Source: DAOTWA01 sp963702935
GTDB lineage: Bacteria > Chloroflexota > Anaerolineae > Anaerolineales > Anaerolineaceae
Reading direction: 5' to 3'
Assembly (NCBI GenBank): GCA_963702935.1
Contig: OY969772.1
Coordinates: forward strand, 434,001-498,000
DNA: 64,000 nt
Shown here: positions 32,922 through 41,545 of the stretch, piece after piece
How positions within the stretch are numbered: the stretch's first letter is position 1
Layout of the letters: each line of letters starts with the position of its first letter
Made by a program: the position numbers and the translations under genes
The notes under the pieces: generated by a model
What the model was told of the DNA's origin: nothing
Seen by the model: only the letters and a program-made list of their open reading frames with translations
Database searches by the model: none

Positions 32922-35900
32922 TCATCGCAACAACCTGGCGTTGAGCTCACGCACGTCTTCGGTGTAACGCAGCAGCTCGCTGGAAAGGCGGGCGGTGTCG
33001 CTGCCGTAATTCATGCGCCGGGCCAGGAAGGCAAACTCGTCGCTGTTCTCGCGCGGCAGGGACACTTCCTTCGCGTTGCCGCGCACCACGCGCAGCGAGT
33101 CGATCAGCCAGCGCAGAAAGGTGTGCGCCTTGCGCAGGCGCGTATAATCTTCGGGAGAGAGAACGCCGGCCTCGGCCAGGGCGGCCATGGCCTGGCGGGT
33201 ATTGGTCTGGCGCAGGGCCGGCCGCTCGTGGCCGTGGGTGATTTGCAGCCCCTGCACCAGGTATTCCACGTCCACCAGGCCGCCCAGGCTGAACTTGGGA
33301 TTGAAGGTCTCGCCTTTCAGCAGGTGGCGGATCTGGCGCTCGCGCATGGCGCGCATGGCCGTCACGTTGAAAGGCTCGCCGGTATAAACGAAGGCGTCGC
33401 GTTGGCGGGTGACGCCTTGCCCCAGGCCGGGGTCGCCGGCGACCGGGCGCAGCTTGACCAGCGCCTGGCGCTCGTAATCCCAGGCCGGGCCGTTGGGAGC
33501 GAAATAACGGCGGAAAGCGTCCAGCGAGACCGACAGGCTGCCGGCTTTGCCGTAAGGCCGCAGGCGCAGGTCGATCTCGAAGATGCCTTCCCGCCGGGCG
33601 CGGATCACACGGATGAAATTCTGCACCAATTTTTCGTAGAACTCGGTGGTGCTGATCCGATTGGGGCCGCTGGTCTGGCCGTTGCCATCGTAGATGAACA
33701 TCAATTCGATGTCGGAGGCAAAGCCCAACTCGAGGCCCCCGAACTTGCCCAGGGCCGCCACGCACATCTGGCTGGGCGCGCCGTTCTCCAATAGAGGAGC
33801 GCCATACACGCAGCGCAGATCCTCGTGGCACAGGTGGAAAGCGGCGCTGACCACCACCTCGGCCAGGCCGGTCAGCTCACTGGCGAAGTCCCAGAACTCG
33901 CGGGTGTGGCCCAAAATGTGGCGCATGTCGATGCGGAACATCTCGCGGTCTTTGAAGGCGTTCAGCGTATCCGTCCAGGGGGCCGTATCCGCAGGCGGCT
34001 GCGGGCCGGTGTGTACGGCGCGCAGGCTCTCTTCCAGCCCGGCTTGCAGTTGCTGCCGGGTCTTGGCGGTCGAGAGAGCGTCTACGTCGCGCACCACCGG
34101 AAAAAGATTCTGGTACTGCATACGCAGGAAATCATCCCATAGGAAGTCGCTGACGCCCAACAGGCGCGCCAGGGCGTCCAGCACTTCGGGGCGCTGCAGC
34201 GAGGCCAGCTCGTCTGGCCATTGGGGACGTTTGAACAGCTCCCCGATGAACTCCCTAAAGTGCAGCAGGGCCGATTCCGGGTTGGGCGAGAGGGGTAAAA
34301 GGTGGGTGAAGTGCTTGGTCAGCACGGTGGCGGAACGCAGCTCGCGCTGTTTCTCGGCGGTGGTGATCTTCTGGCCGCGCTCGTCGGTGACGAAGAGGGC
34401 ATCCTGGGCGCGGTTGCCGCTGGTGGCGACCGAAACCCTGGCGATATACACGCGGTTCAAGGCCAGGGCGTTGGTCAGCTCGTAGAGGAAGCCAAAGGTG
34501 TCCTCCGATTCGATGCGCAAGACGGTGTATTGCGGACTGGCCTCGTTGTCGATGTGGATGTCGATGGGGTACAGCGTCCTGGCAAAATCGGCGTTGGAGA
34601 GCAGGCCGGAGGCGTGCAAGCCGACGGCAGCCCGCTTGGCCAGCTCGCTTTGGGCCTCGGCGCGCCGGCCGCCGGCCAACATGCGCAGGAATGCCTCCAG
34701 GTCTTGCGCATATCGCCCCCATAAGTCCTGCGTGAGGGGCTGAGGGCCGGCCGGGTTGACGATGAAGACGTCCACGAGCTTGCGGCGGGCGTCTTTCCGG
34801 CTGGCGCCGGCAGGCGTGGCCCCGGACGGCTCGTAGGTGAAGGCGTCCCCGGCGGTAATGTTCACGCCGTGGCCGAACATCAGGCCGCAAATCAGGGAAA
34901 GCTCGCCGGGATAGTCGTAGGCGACGATCGTCACCTGCCAGAAGCCGCCTTCCAGGGGCACGGCGTCCACTTCGGCGGGCCGGTTTTCGTCCAATTGCTC
35001 GGCCAGGAAGGCGTGGCGGGCGATCTCGTCCGGGGTGAAGCGCTCGGAATAAGACGGCTCCATGCGGTCGAGGTGGCGATGCACGCCCGGGGGAGTGGGC
35101 AGCAAGCCATCGGGCAGGGGAGAGGACTCCAGAGTGGGGCTCACATTTACACCTCCCACGTATTTCAGGAACACCTTGCGAATAGAGACGCATTGCTGCT
35201 GGTAGCGCGCCAGGAACTGCTCGCCGGGCTGCTCTCCGTGAAAACCCAGGCGGCGCGCCAGGTGGGCGATGGCCGCCGGGTCGTGCGGCAGGCTGTGGGT
35301 CTGGCTGTAATGCATCATTTGCAGGTAATGCTCGATGGTCCTCAAGAAGATGTAGCCCTCCGTGAGCACCCGGGCTTCGTCGACGCGCATCAGGCCGAAG
35401 GAAGGCAGCCGCGCCAGGGCGTCCAGGGTGTTGGCGGTGAGGATCTCGGGCTGGCGCGAGCCATAAGCGAGCTGGAGCAACTGCACGGTGAACTCCACGT
35501 CGCGGATAGAGCCTTCGCCCAGCTTGACCTCGCCCCAACCGTTGCCGTTGCGGCGGAGCTGGTCTTCGGTGCGGCGCTTGAGGTTGAATACCTCGGCGCG
35601 GAACTGCTCGTAGGGCAGGCCGAAGATGAGCGGGCGGGCGCGGCGCAGGAAAGCCTTGCCGGTGGCCGGGTCGCCGGCCACCACACGCGCCTTGAGCAGG
35701 GCCTGCTTTTCCCACAGGCGCGCGTCCTTCTTCAGGTAAGAAACGATGCCCTCCAGGCTGGACACCAACGGCCCCACCTTGCCCCACGGGCGCAGGCGCA
35801 TGTCCACCCGATAAAGAAAGCCCTCGTCGGTGATGCGCGCCAGGCCGTCGATCAGGCGCTCTCCCACGCGCAGGGCGGCCTGAGAGGAGCCGTCTTTGTC

Positions 35901-36639
35901 CGGGCCGCAGAGGAAGAGCAGGTCGATATCCGAGCTGTAATTCAGCTCCTTGCCGCCCAGCTTGCCCATGCCGATCACGGTGAGGATGCCCGGCTCGACG
36001 CCGGTTTGGGCGGCGGCAATCTTGAGGCAGGAGCGGATCAGGCTGTCGGCCAGGTTGGACAACTGGCGGGTGACGGCAGGCAGATCGTAAAGGTCCAGCA
36101 GGTCGCAAGCGCCGATGCGCAGCAGCTCCCAGCTCTGGAAACGGCGCAAGGCGTCCAGCTTTTCCGCCGGAGCAGCGCAGGGCGCGGCGGCTTCCTGGGC
36201 CTCGCTGTAAAGCTGCTCGAACGCTCTTGGGGCTGGCCAGGCGCTTGTATTCCATCAAGCGCTCGAAATAGGCCGGGTTGCGCAGCAAGATCTCGGTGAG
36301 GAACTGGCTGCCGGAGAAGAGCGCCACCAGGATCTCGACGGCGCGTGGATGGTCGGCCAGGTAGCCCAGGAAGGTCGCGGGATCTGGCAGCTTATCCAGC
36401 AGGCGCTCCAGGTTGGCCAGCACGCGCTCCGGGCCGGCGCTGTTGGCGAGCGCGTTCAGCAGGTGGGGGAAGAAGAGGTTGACGGCGCGGCGGCGTTCCT
36501 CGCCGGCGGCGATGTGCAGCAGGGAGCGGTAGGCCGCCCGCCAGTCGGAAAAACCGGCGGGCGCGAGCGCTCCCTGGATCGAGATTTCATCCAGGTACTC
36601 TCCCGGCATTTCCGCATCAAAATGGAGGTTGTCATTCAC
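32922..36639 (-). CDS. glnE: Glutamine-synthetase adenylyltransferase (GlnE) with two internal ACT-like domains; one frameshift
   Basis: Joined across an extra base at about 36227-36228 the protein is about 1238 residues, some 290 longer than Escherichia coli GlnE. It has an N-terminal nucleotidyltransferase domain (GMGKLGGKELNYSSDIDLL, about 223) with a helical LGEGSIRDVEFTVQLLQL region. A second such domain (ALGKFGGLELGFASDIELM, about 963) is followed by LGGLVDVEYLVQGLQ. Between them are two ACT-like segments: about 560-640 (VAYDYPGELSLICGLMFGHG) and about 690-790 (RIESEDTFGFLYELTNALAL). GlnE adds and removes AMP on glutamine synthetase. ACT pairs normally sit in GlnD as glutamine sensors, so this enzyme may sense glutamine directly. 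Confidence 0.88.
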
Positions 36640-36732
36640 TGCGATGTCCTTCAGACCGGCGGGGTCTGTATTGTGAGTTGATTATAGGGAGGATGAACGT
36701 GGCTGTCAATGCATCCTCTGATCCCCCCCATG

Positions 36733-36889
36733 GCGTTCTCAAGAATAAAGGTTGTCATTGCGAGGAGGGCGTTCTTTGCCCGACGAAGCAATCTCGGTGC
36801 CGGCCCTGAGATCGCCACGCCCTGGGAAGAACACCCAGGGCTCGCGATGACACAGATCATAGTGGCTGTCAAGGAAACATGAGAACGCC
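36733..36889. repeat. Nested inverted repeat element
   Basis: Outer arms GGCGTTCTCA (36733-36742) and TGAGAACGCC (36880-36889) enclose inner arms TGTCATTGCGAG (36754-36765) and CTCGCGATGACA (36841-36852). The interior contains CGAAGCAATCTC, a word common in dispersed bacterial repeats. Direct copies of GTGGCTGTCAA flank the inner part (36699 and 36862). This looks like a MITE-like, non-coding mobile relic. Confidence 0.7.
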
Positions 36890-36893
36890 GTGT

Positions 36894-37071
36894 GATCCCC
36901 CCAACCCCCCTTATGAAGGGGGGCTATTCTCATTCCCCCTATCCAGAGGGGGCTATTCTCATCCCCCCATCAAGGGGACTATTCTCCCTCATTCCCCTTA
37001 TCCAGAGGAGCTATCCTCATTTCCCCTCATCCAGAGGGGCTATCCTCATTCCCCCTGGCAAGGGGGCAAGA
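36894..37071. repeat. Tandem CCCCTATCCAGAGGGGCTAT-type array upstream of glnA
   Basis: Five to six degenerate units of about 28-33 bp consist of a C-rich and a G-rich block around TATCCAGAGG or ATCAAGG, each followed by CTATTCTCATT or CTATCCTCATT. Each unit can form a small hairpin. The array ends about 150 bp before glnA. It is probably a repeat expansion rather than an operator set. Confidence 0.75.
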
Positions 37072-37221
37072 AAAATGACCCATTTGGGTAATACCCAAGC
37101 GGGAAGCGGGCAGTTAAAATCCATTCAATCATCCCAAGGCGGTGGCGGTCGTTTTACTTATTTGCGATCTGTGACAGCGGCTAGAGGATCGGGGTAAATT
37201 TTCGAGTCAAAGGAGCTAAAA

Positions 37222-38634
37222 ATGGGCACGGTTGAGGAAGTCTTGAAGCTTAAAGAGAAAGTGCAGATGGTGGATCTGCGCTTCACGGATTTGCCAGGCA
37301 CCTGGCAGCACTTCAGCATTCCGGCGCGAACGTTGGACGCGGATCTATTCGAAGATGGCATCGGGTTCGACGGCTCGTCCATTCGCGGGTTCAAGGAAAT
37401 CCACGAATCGGACATGCTGCTGAAACTGGACCCCAGCACGGCTTTCCTCAACTCGGTGATGGAAGTCCCCACCCTGGTGATCCTGTGCGACGTCTACGAC
37501 CCGGTCACCCTGCAACCTTACTCGCGCGATCCGCGCTACGTGGCCCACAAGGCCGAGGCTTACTTGAAGCAGACCGGCGTGGCCGAGACCAGTTATTGGG
37601 GCCCGGAAGCCGAGTTCTTCCTCTTCAACGATGTGCGCTACGGGGGCGGGACGAATTCCTCCTACTACTATATCGACAGCGAAGAAGGCTGGTGGAAGAG
37701 CGGTGAAAATCTGGGGCCCAACTTCGGCGGGCAGATCCAGCCCAAGCGCGGTTATTTCCCGGTGCCGCCCACCGACAGGATGCAAGACGTGCGCAGCAAG
37801 ATCGTGCTGGCGCTGGAAGCGGCAGGGGTGGAAGTGGAAGTCCACCACCACGAAGTGGCCACCGCCGGCCAGTCCGAGATCGACTTGCGCTTCGACACGC
37901 TACTGGTTATGGCCGACAAGGTCATGAAGTATAAATACTTCGTCAAGAACGTGGCCCGCCAGAACGGGTTGACCGCCACCTTCATGCCCAAGCCCCTGTT
38001 CGGAGACAACGGCAGCGGGATGCACGTGCACCAGAGCCTGTGGAATGGCAATAGCAACAAGTTCTACAACGAATCCGGGTATGCCCAGTTATCGGATACG
38101 GCCAAGTTCTACATTGGGGGGTTGCTGAAGCACGCCTCGGCTTTGCTGGCCATCGTCGCGCCGACCACCAACTCCTACCGGCGCCTGGTGCCCGGCTTCG
38201 AGGCGCCCGTCAACCTGGCCTATTCGCAGCGTAACCGCTCGGCCATCTGCCGCATTCCGGTATATTCCAAGAGCCCCAAATCCAAGCGGCTCGAATTCCG
38301 CGCCCCCGACCCGACCGCCAATCCTTACCTGGCTTTCGCCGCCTTGTTGATGGCCGGCCTGGACGGTGTGCAGAACCAGATCGACCCCGGCGAGCCGGCG
38401 GATAAAGACCTGTACGAGCTGCCCCCCGAGGAAGCCAAGCTGATCAAACAGGTGCCCGGCTCGCTCTCGGACGTGCTGGTCGCCCTGGAAGCGGATCACG
38501 AGTTCCTGCTCAAGGGAGACGTCTTCACCACGGACTTGCTGGAAGCTTACATCGCCTACAAGCGCGAGGTGGAGGTCGACCCGGTGCGCATCCGCCCGAC
38601 GCCGTACGAGTTCACGCTGTATTTCGACGCATAA
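37222..38634 (+). CDS. glnA: Glutamine synthetase type I
   Basis: The 470-residue enzyme has the beta-grasp domain (residues 1-105; DGSSIRGFKEIHESDM) and the catalytic domain with metal and ATP motifs (GPEAEFFLFNDV, HHHEVATAGQSEID, NGSGMHVHQSLW, VPGFEAPVNLAYS). Tyr398 in DKDLYELPPEE corresponds to the adenylylated Tyr397 of enteric GS. This fits the glnE gene upstream and a GSI-beta type enzyme. The ATG at 37222 has AAAGGAG 6-8 nt before it. It makes glutamine from glutamate and ammonia for the glutamate synthase encoded 8 kb upstream. Confidence 0.97.
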   Translation: MGTVEEVLKLKEKVQMVDLRFTDLPGTWQHFSIPARTLDADLFEDGIGFDGSSIRGFKEIHESDMLLKLDPSTAFLNSVMEVPTLVILCDVYDPVTLQPYSRDPRYVAHKAEAYLKQTGVAETSYWGPEAEFFLFNDVRYGGGTNSSYYYIDSEEGWWKSGENLGPNFGGQIQPKRGYFPVPPTDRMQDVRSKIVLALEAAGVEVEVHHHEVATAGQSEIDLRFDTLLVMADKVMKYKYFVKNVARQNGLTATFMPKPLFGDNGSGMHVHQSLWNGNSNKFYNESGYAQLSDTAKFYIGGLLKHASALLAIVAPTTNSYRRLVPGFEAPVNLAYSQRNRSAICRIPVYSKSPKSKRLEFRAPDPTANPYLAFAALLMAGLDGVQNQIDPGEPADKDLYELPPEEAKLIKQVPGSLSDVLVALEADHEFLLKGDVFTTDLLEAYIAYKREVEVDPVRIRPTPYEFTLYFDA

Positions 38635-38696
38635 TCTCCTCTTCTTCGCCAAAGGAGAGATTAGCAGCTCATTCTCCGGTTAGACTCAAGCAGCAA

Positions 38697-38737
38697 GATC
38701 TCCACCCCATTTTGAAATCGAAGATGGGGTGGAGATC
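38697..38737 (+). terminator. Strong hairpin downstream of glnA
   Basis: A perfect 14-bp stem (GATCTCCACCCCAT and its complement at 38724-38737) encloses a 13-nt loop 63 nt after the glnA stop. There is no T-run after it, so it may act as an RNA-stabilising end, a Rho-assisted terminator or a repeat copy. Confidence 0.55.
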
Positions 38738-38776
38738 GTTAACAACGAGACTATCTCGGAAGTAAGAAGTCTTAAA

Positions 38777-38863
38777 CCACCAAGAACACCAAGGGCACGA
38801 AGTTTTCTGTAGCTTTTGTTTTGAGATCTTATTATTTCTTGGTGTGCTTGGTGCCCTTGGTGG
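38777..38863. repeat. Inverted CCACCAAGAACACCAAGG repeat element
   Basis: ACCACCAAGAACACCAAGGG on the left faces TTTCTTGGTGTGCTTGGTGC and CCTTGGTGGT on the right. Long imperfect arms surround a T-rich centre. It resembles the CACCAAGGGCACGAAG-type dispersed elements frequent in Chloroflexota-like genomes (from general knowledge). It lies between glnA and the convergent methyltransferase gene. Confidence 0.7.
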
Positions 38864-38882
38864 TAGAAATCCTCATTCCAAA

Positions 38883-39650
38883 CTACCCTGAAGCCGGGCT
38901 GGGATCAAAAGGCTTGCGCGCGCTGAAAATGGCGTGGCCGGCCAGCATCCAATGCACCTCGACCTCTACGAAGCCGGCGCTCTCCAGCCATTTGAGCTGG
39001 TCGAACAAGGGAGAAGGCTTATCGATATCGTCGGGGTCCAGGTAACGGTGCATGTTCCAGCCGGACTCCCGGAAGAAATCGAAGGCGTCCTGGTTGCCGT
39101 CCAGCTCTTGCGCTCGCCGGCGGACGGCCTGGTCCCATTCGTCGGCAGCCAGGCGCTTGCTCGCGGCGCCGCTCATCGCGACCACGTCCGCGACGGCGAA
39201 CACCCCTCCCGGGGAGAGCATCCCAAAGATGTCCCGAAACAGGTCACGTTTCTGGGGGGCCAGCAGGTGGTGGATCGCCAGGGAGGAAACGACCGCATCG
39301 ACTGAAGCTTCGAGCTTTCTCCAGGAAGGCGAGGCGAGTTCGAAGAGGCGGCATTCGCAGCGAGGCGCGAAGCGCGCCAGGCGCTGCTGCGCCCGCTCGA
39401 GCATGGCCGGGGAACCGTCGAAGGCGCGCACCATGCAGGTGGGGAAAGCTTCCAGCAGGACTTCGGCCAGGAGGCCCTCCCCGCAGCACAATTCCAGGAT
39501 GGCGGCGGAGGGAGGAAGGTCGGCGAGGAGGGCGGCCAGGACGTGCATCTGGCGCTCCCGTTCGGGCACGAAATAGCGCCCGTAATCGATGAATTGCGCC
39601 GAAACGTCCTCGTTCCAACGGTTTTGGCGCTCGGGGTTGTCGGCTTCCAT
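38883..39650 (-). CDS. Class I SAM-dependent methyltransferase
   Basis: The 255-residue protein has motif I ILELCCGEGLLAEVLLEA, motif II VRAFDGSPAMLERAQ and motif IV VDAVVSSLAIHHL, followed by GMLSPGGVFAVADVV. This is the layout of small-molecule methyltransferases of the UbiE/Methyltransf_25 type. The substrate is not predictable. The ATG at 39650 has GGAGG about 9 nt upstream and was chosen over more distal in-frame starts that run through the palindrome at 39669-39705. It is the last gene of a possible minus-strand unit after the TPR membrane protein. Confidence 0.85.
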   Translation of the reverse strand: MEADNPERQNRWNEDVSAQFIDYGRYFVPERERQMHVLAALLADLPPSAAILELCCGEGLLAEVLLEAFPTCMVRAFDGSPAMLERAQQRLARFAPRCECRLFELASPSWRKLEASVDAVVSSLAIHHLLAPQKRDLFRDIFGMLSPGGVFAVADVVAMSGAASKRLAADEWDQAVRRRAQELDGNQDAFDFFRESGWNMHRYLDPDDIDKPSPLFDQLKWLESAGFVEVEVHWMLAGHAIFSARKPFDPSPASG

Positions 39651-39668
39651 CACGCATCCTCCAGGGGT

Positions 39669-39705
39669 AAGCCTTGCGAAGGTTGCAGAAACCTTCGCAA
39701 GGCTT
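39669..39705. repeat. REP-like palindrome, GCCTTGCGAAGGTT family
   Basis: AAGCCTTGCGAAGGTT (39669-39684) and its exact complement (39690-39705) enclose the loop GCAGA. The plan (arm ending AAGGTT, short loop, AACCTT start) matches that of the GACCCTAAAGGT family, so the two may be related REP families. It lies between two minus-strand genes. Confidence 0.8.
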
Positions 39706-39712
39706 AATGGAA

Positions 39713-41455
39713 TCATTGTCCCAAATCCATAATCAGAATCCAGCCGATGAGGGAGGTGTTGCCGGGGCCGGTGTACTCCACCAGCAGGCACTCGCGGTTG
39801 AGGTTATCGAAGCGGCGCTCGGCGGGCAGGAAGTTCACCGTGGAGCCGGCCGGGATCTGCCCGATGGCTTTGTAGGTCTCGTAGCAGCCGTTGCGCACCC
39901 ACACGTCGCGCGCCACCAGGCCAACCAGCGGGGTGGGGGTCAGCGAGGGGGTGAGGGTGGGGCGGGGCGTGTTGGTAGCAGTGGGCGGCAAGGGGGTCGA
40001 AGTGGGCAGCAGGGTGGGCGTGGCGGTGGCCGTGGGGGTCAGCGCGAGCACGTAAGCGCGCGCCTGGTTGAAGCCGAACAGCAAAATGGCGCCGACGATG
40101 ACCAGGCCGATGAGGATGCCCCCCACGCGGATGCCGATGCGCATATTGTTATAAGGGGCCAGGGAGCGGTTCAGCTCGATGACGCGCGGGTCGTTGGGAT
40201 AGCGGGCGCGCACGTCCTGGCTGATCTGGGCGGCGGCGGCCGGCCAGGCGCGGTTGGAGTTGAAGACCGTGGTGGCCTGCTGGATCTCGTCCTCGTAGCG
40301 CTGCGCGTCGCGGAAGAGCTTCTCCACGTCGCTCTGGAGCTGATCCAGGCCCTCGTCCGAATAGCCCAGGCTGCGCGCCTGTTCCAGGGCCTGCTTGGCC
40401 TGGCGCGCCTTGGAGAGCACCGCGTCCAGGGTCTGGGAGCGGTCCGCCTGGAGCTTGAGCGAGCGCACCTGATCCTTGAGCGGCTCGACCACGCCGGGGA
40501 TGATGGCCTGCAAATGCTCCTTGAGGTTCTGGAAGGCCGGATTATTGCCGAACTGGAGGTAAAGGGCGTCCAGGTTGGTCTTCACCTGGGCCACGTCCTG
40601 GGGATCGGTAATGGCCGCGTTCAGGCCCTCGGCCACGGACTGGATGGCGGCTTTGGCCTTGCGCATCTCCTGCAAACGGTCGTTGTACTTGGGCAGGCCG
40701 GTGGCCTGGGCGGCGGCGTCCACGCGCTCGATGGCGTCGTCGATCATGCCCTGGCTGAACAACTGCAACCCCTCGCTGTACACGCTCTCGGCGTCGATGT
40801 ACTGTTGCAGCTTCTGCTCGAACTCCTGGCCGTCCTGCCAGCGCTGGATGCCCATGTCGCGCAGGGTGATCTGGGCGCGGCTGAGCAGGGACATGGCGTC
40901 TGCGTAGCGCCCCAGGCGCGCGGCGGATTGGGCCTTGCCGAAGGCGCTGGCGGCCTCGGCGGGCAGGGCCACCGAGGGAATGTAGCCGGTGCGCAGGTAA
41001 TTCTCCGACTCGCCGCGGTGCTGGCGGGCCCGCTCCCACTTAGGCTCGATCTGCAAGACCTGGTCGTAGAGCTTGATGGCCTCGGCGTAGCTGCCCCCGT
41101 AGAACAACTTCTCGGCCTCTTCCATCTGCTGCTCGGCGTACGGGTTGTGATCGTGGCTCTCGACAGGCTCGCTGGGGGAAGCGGGCGGCGCCCCCCCGCC
41201 CAGGCTGGTCTCGAAGCTCGGCCCGCCGGAGGCGCCGGAAGGCTTCGTTGGGTTTTCCACCCCCCGGATGCAGTCGCGCAGCTCCTTGTATCCCACCTGG
41301 AAGCGCGAGCGGTCGTTGTAGCTCAAGGCTTCAAATTCGCTGGAATGAACGAACTCGTCCAGCTCGACCATCTTGACGCGCAATTCAGCCAGGGAGGGGG
41401 CATCGGCGCTAATCAGCCGGGTAACGTCGTCGAGCAAAGTGTTCAGGTCGGTCAT
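39713..41455 (-). CDS. Membrane protein with TPR-like helical region and extracytoplasmic SH3-like domain
   Basis: The 580-residue protein has an N-terminal helical segment (DLNTLLDDVTRLISADAPSL). A TPR-like unit follows (YGGSYAEAIKLYDQVLQIEP), then about 250 residues of coiled-coil-like helices, one membrane helix (GILIGLVIVGAILLFGFNQA, about 435-455) and a Thr/Pro linker. A C-terminal domain (GLVARDVWVRNGCYETYKAI and GWILIMDLGQ) is like bacterial SH3 folds. The helical part would be cytosolic and the SH3-like part outside. It lies 90 bp downstream of the double-kinase gene on the same strand, suggesting that the two work together. Confidence 0.75.
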   Translation of the reverse strand: MTDLNTLLDDVTRLISADAPSLAELRVKMVELDEFVHSSEFEALSYNDRSRFQVGYKELRDCIRGVENPTKPSGASGGPSFETSLGGGAPPASPSEPVESHDHNPYAEQQMEEAEKLFYGGSYAEAIKLYDQVLQIEPKWERARQHRGESENYLRTGYIPSVALPAEAASAFGKAQSAARLGRYADAMSLLSRAQITLRDMGIQRWQDGQEFEQKLQQYIDAESVYSEGLQLFSQGMIDDAIERVDAAAQATGLPKYNDRLQEMRKAKAAIQSVAEGLNAAITDPQDVAQVKTNLDALYLQFGNNPAFQNLKEHLQAIIPGVVEPLKDQVRSLKLQADRSQTLDAVLSKARQAKQALEQARSLGYSDEGLDQLQSDVEKLFRDAQRYEDEIQQATTVFNSNRAWPAAAAQISQDVRARYPNDPRVIELNRSLAPYNNMRIGIRVGGILIGLVIVGAILLFGFNQARAYVLALTPTATATPTLLPTSTPLPPTATNTPRPTLTPSLTPTPLVGLVARDVWVRNGCYETYKAIGQIPAGSTVNFLPAERRFDNLNRECLLVEYTGPGNTSLIGWILIMDLGQ

Positions 41456-41481
41456 GAAGGTTTCCTTCTAAAAATCATTCC

Positions 41482-41545
41482 AGACCCTAAAGGTCTGTAA
41501 TCGATGTCAATACAATCCAGAATATTGTACAGACCTTTAGGGTCT
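41482..41545. repeat. REP-like palindrome (GACCCTAAAGGT family) with a 28-nt loop
   Basis: AGACCCTAAAGGTCTGTA (41482-41499) pairs exactly with TACAGACCTTTAGGGTCT (41528-41545), giving 18-bp arms. It separates the double-kinase gene from the TPR membrane protein gene. Its last base is part of the kinase TGA stop codon. Confidence 0.85.

Noticed and set aside
31806..33794. 662-residue plus-strand open frame across the kinase and glnE genes
   Set aside because: It spans two real minus-strand genes and the gap between them, and has no recognisable domain.
36894..37071. CRISPR-like array before glnA
   Set aside because: Units are degenerate and contiguous, and the parts between are not unique spacers.
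39674..41500. 608-residue plus-strand frame opposite the TPR membrane protein
   Set aside because: Gly/Gln/Leu-rich shadow of a high-GC gene with no ribosome site or motifs.
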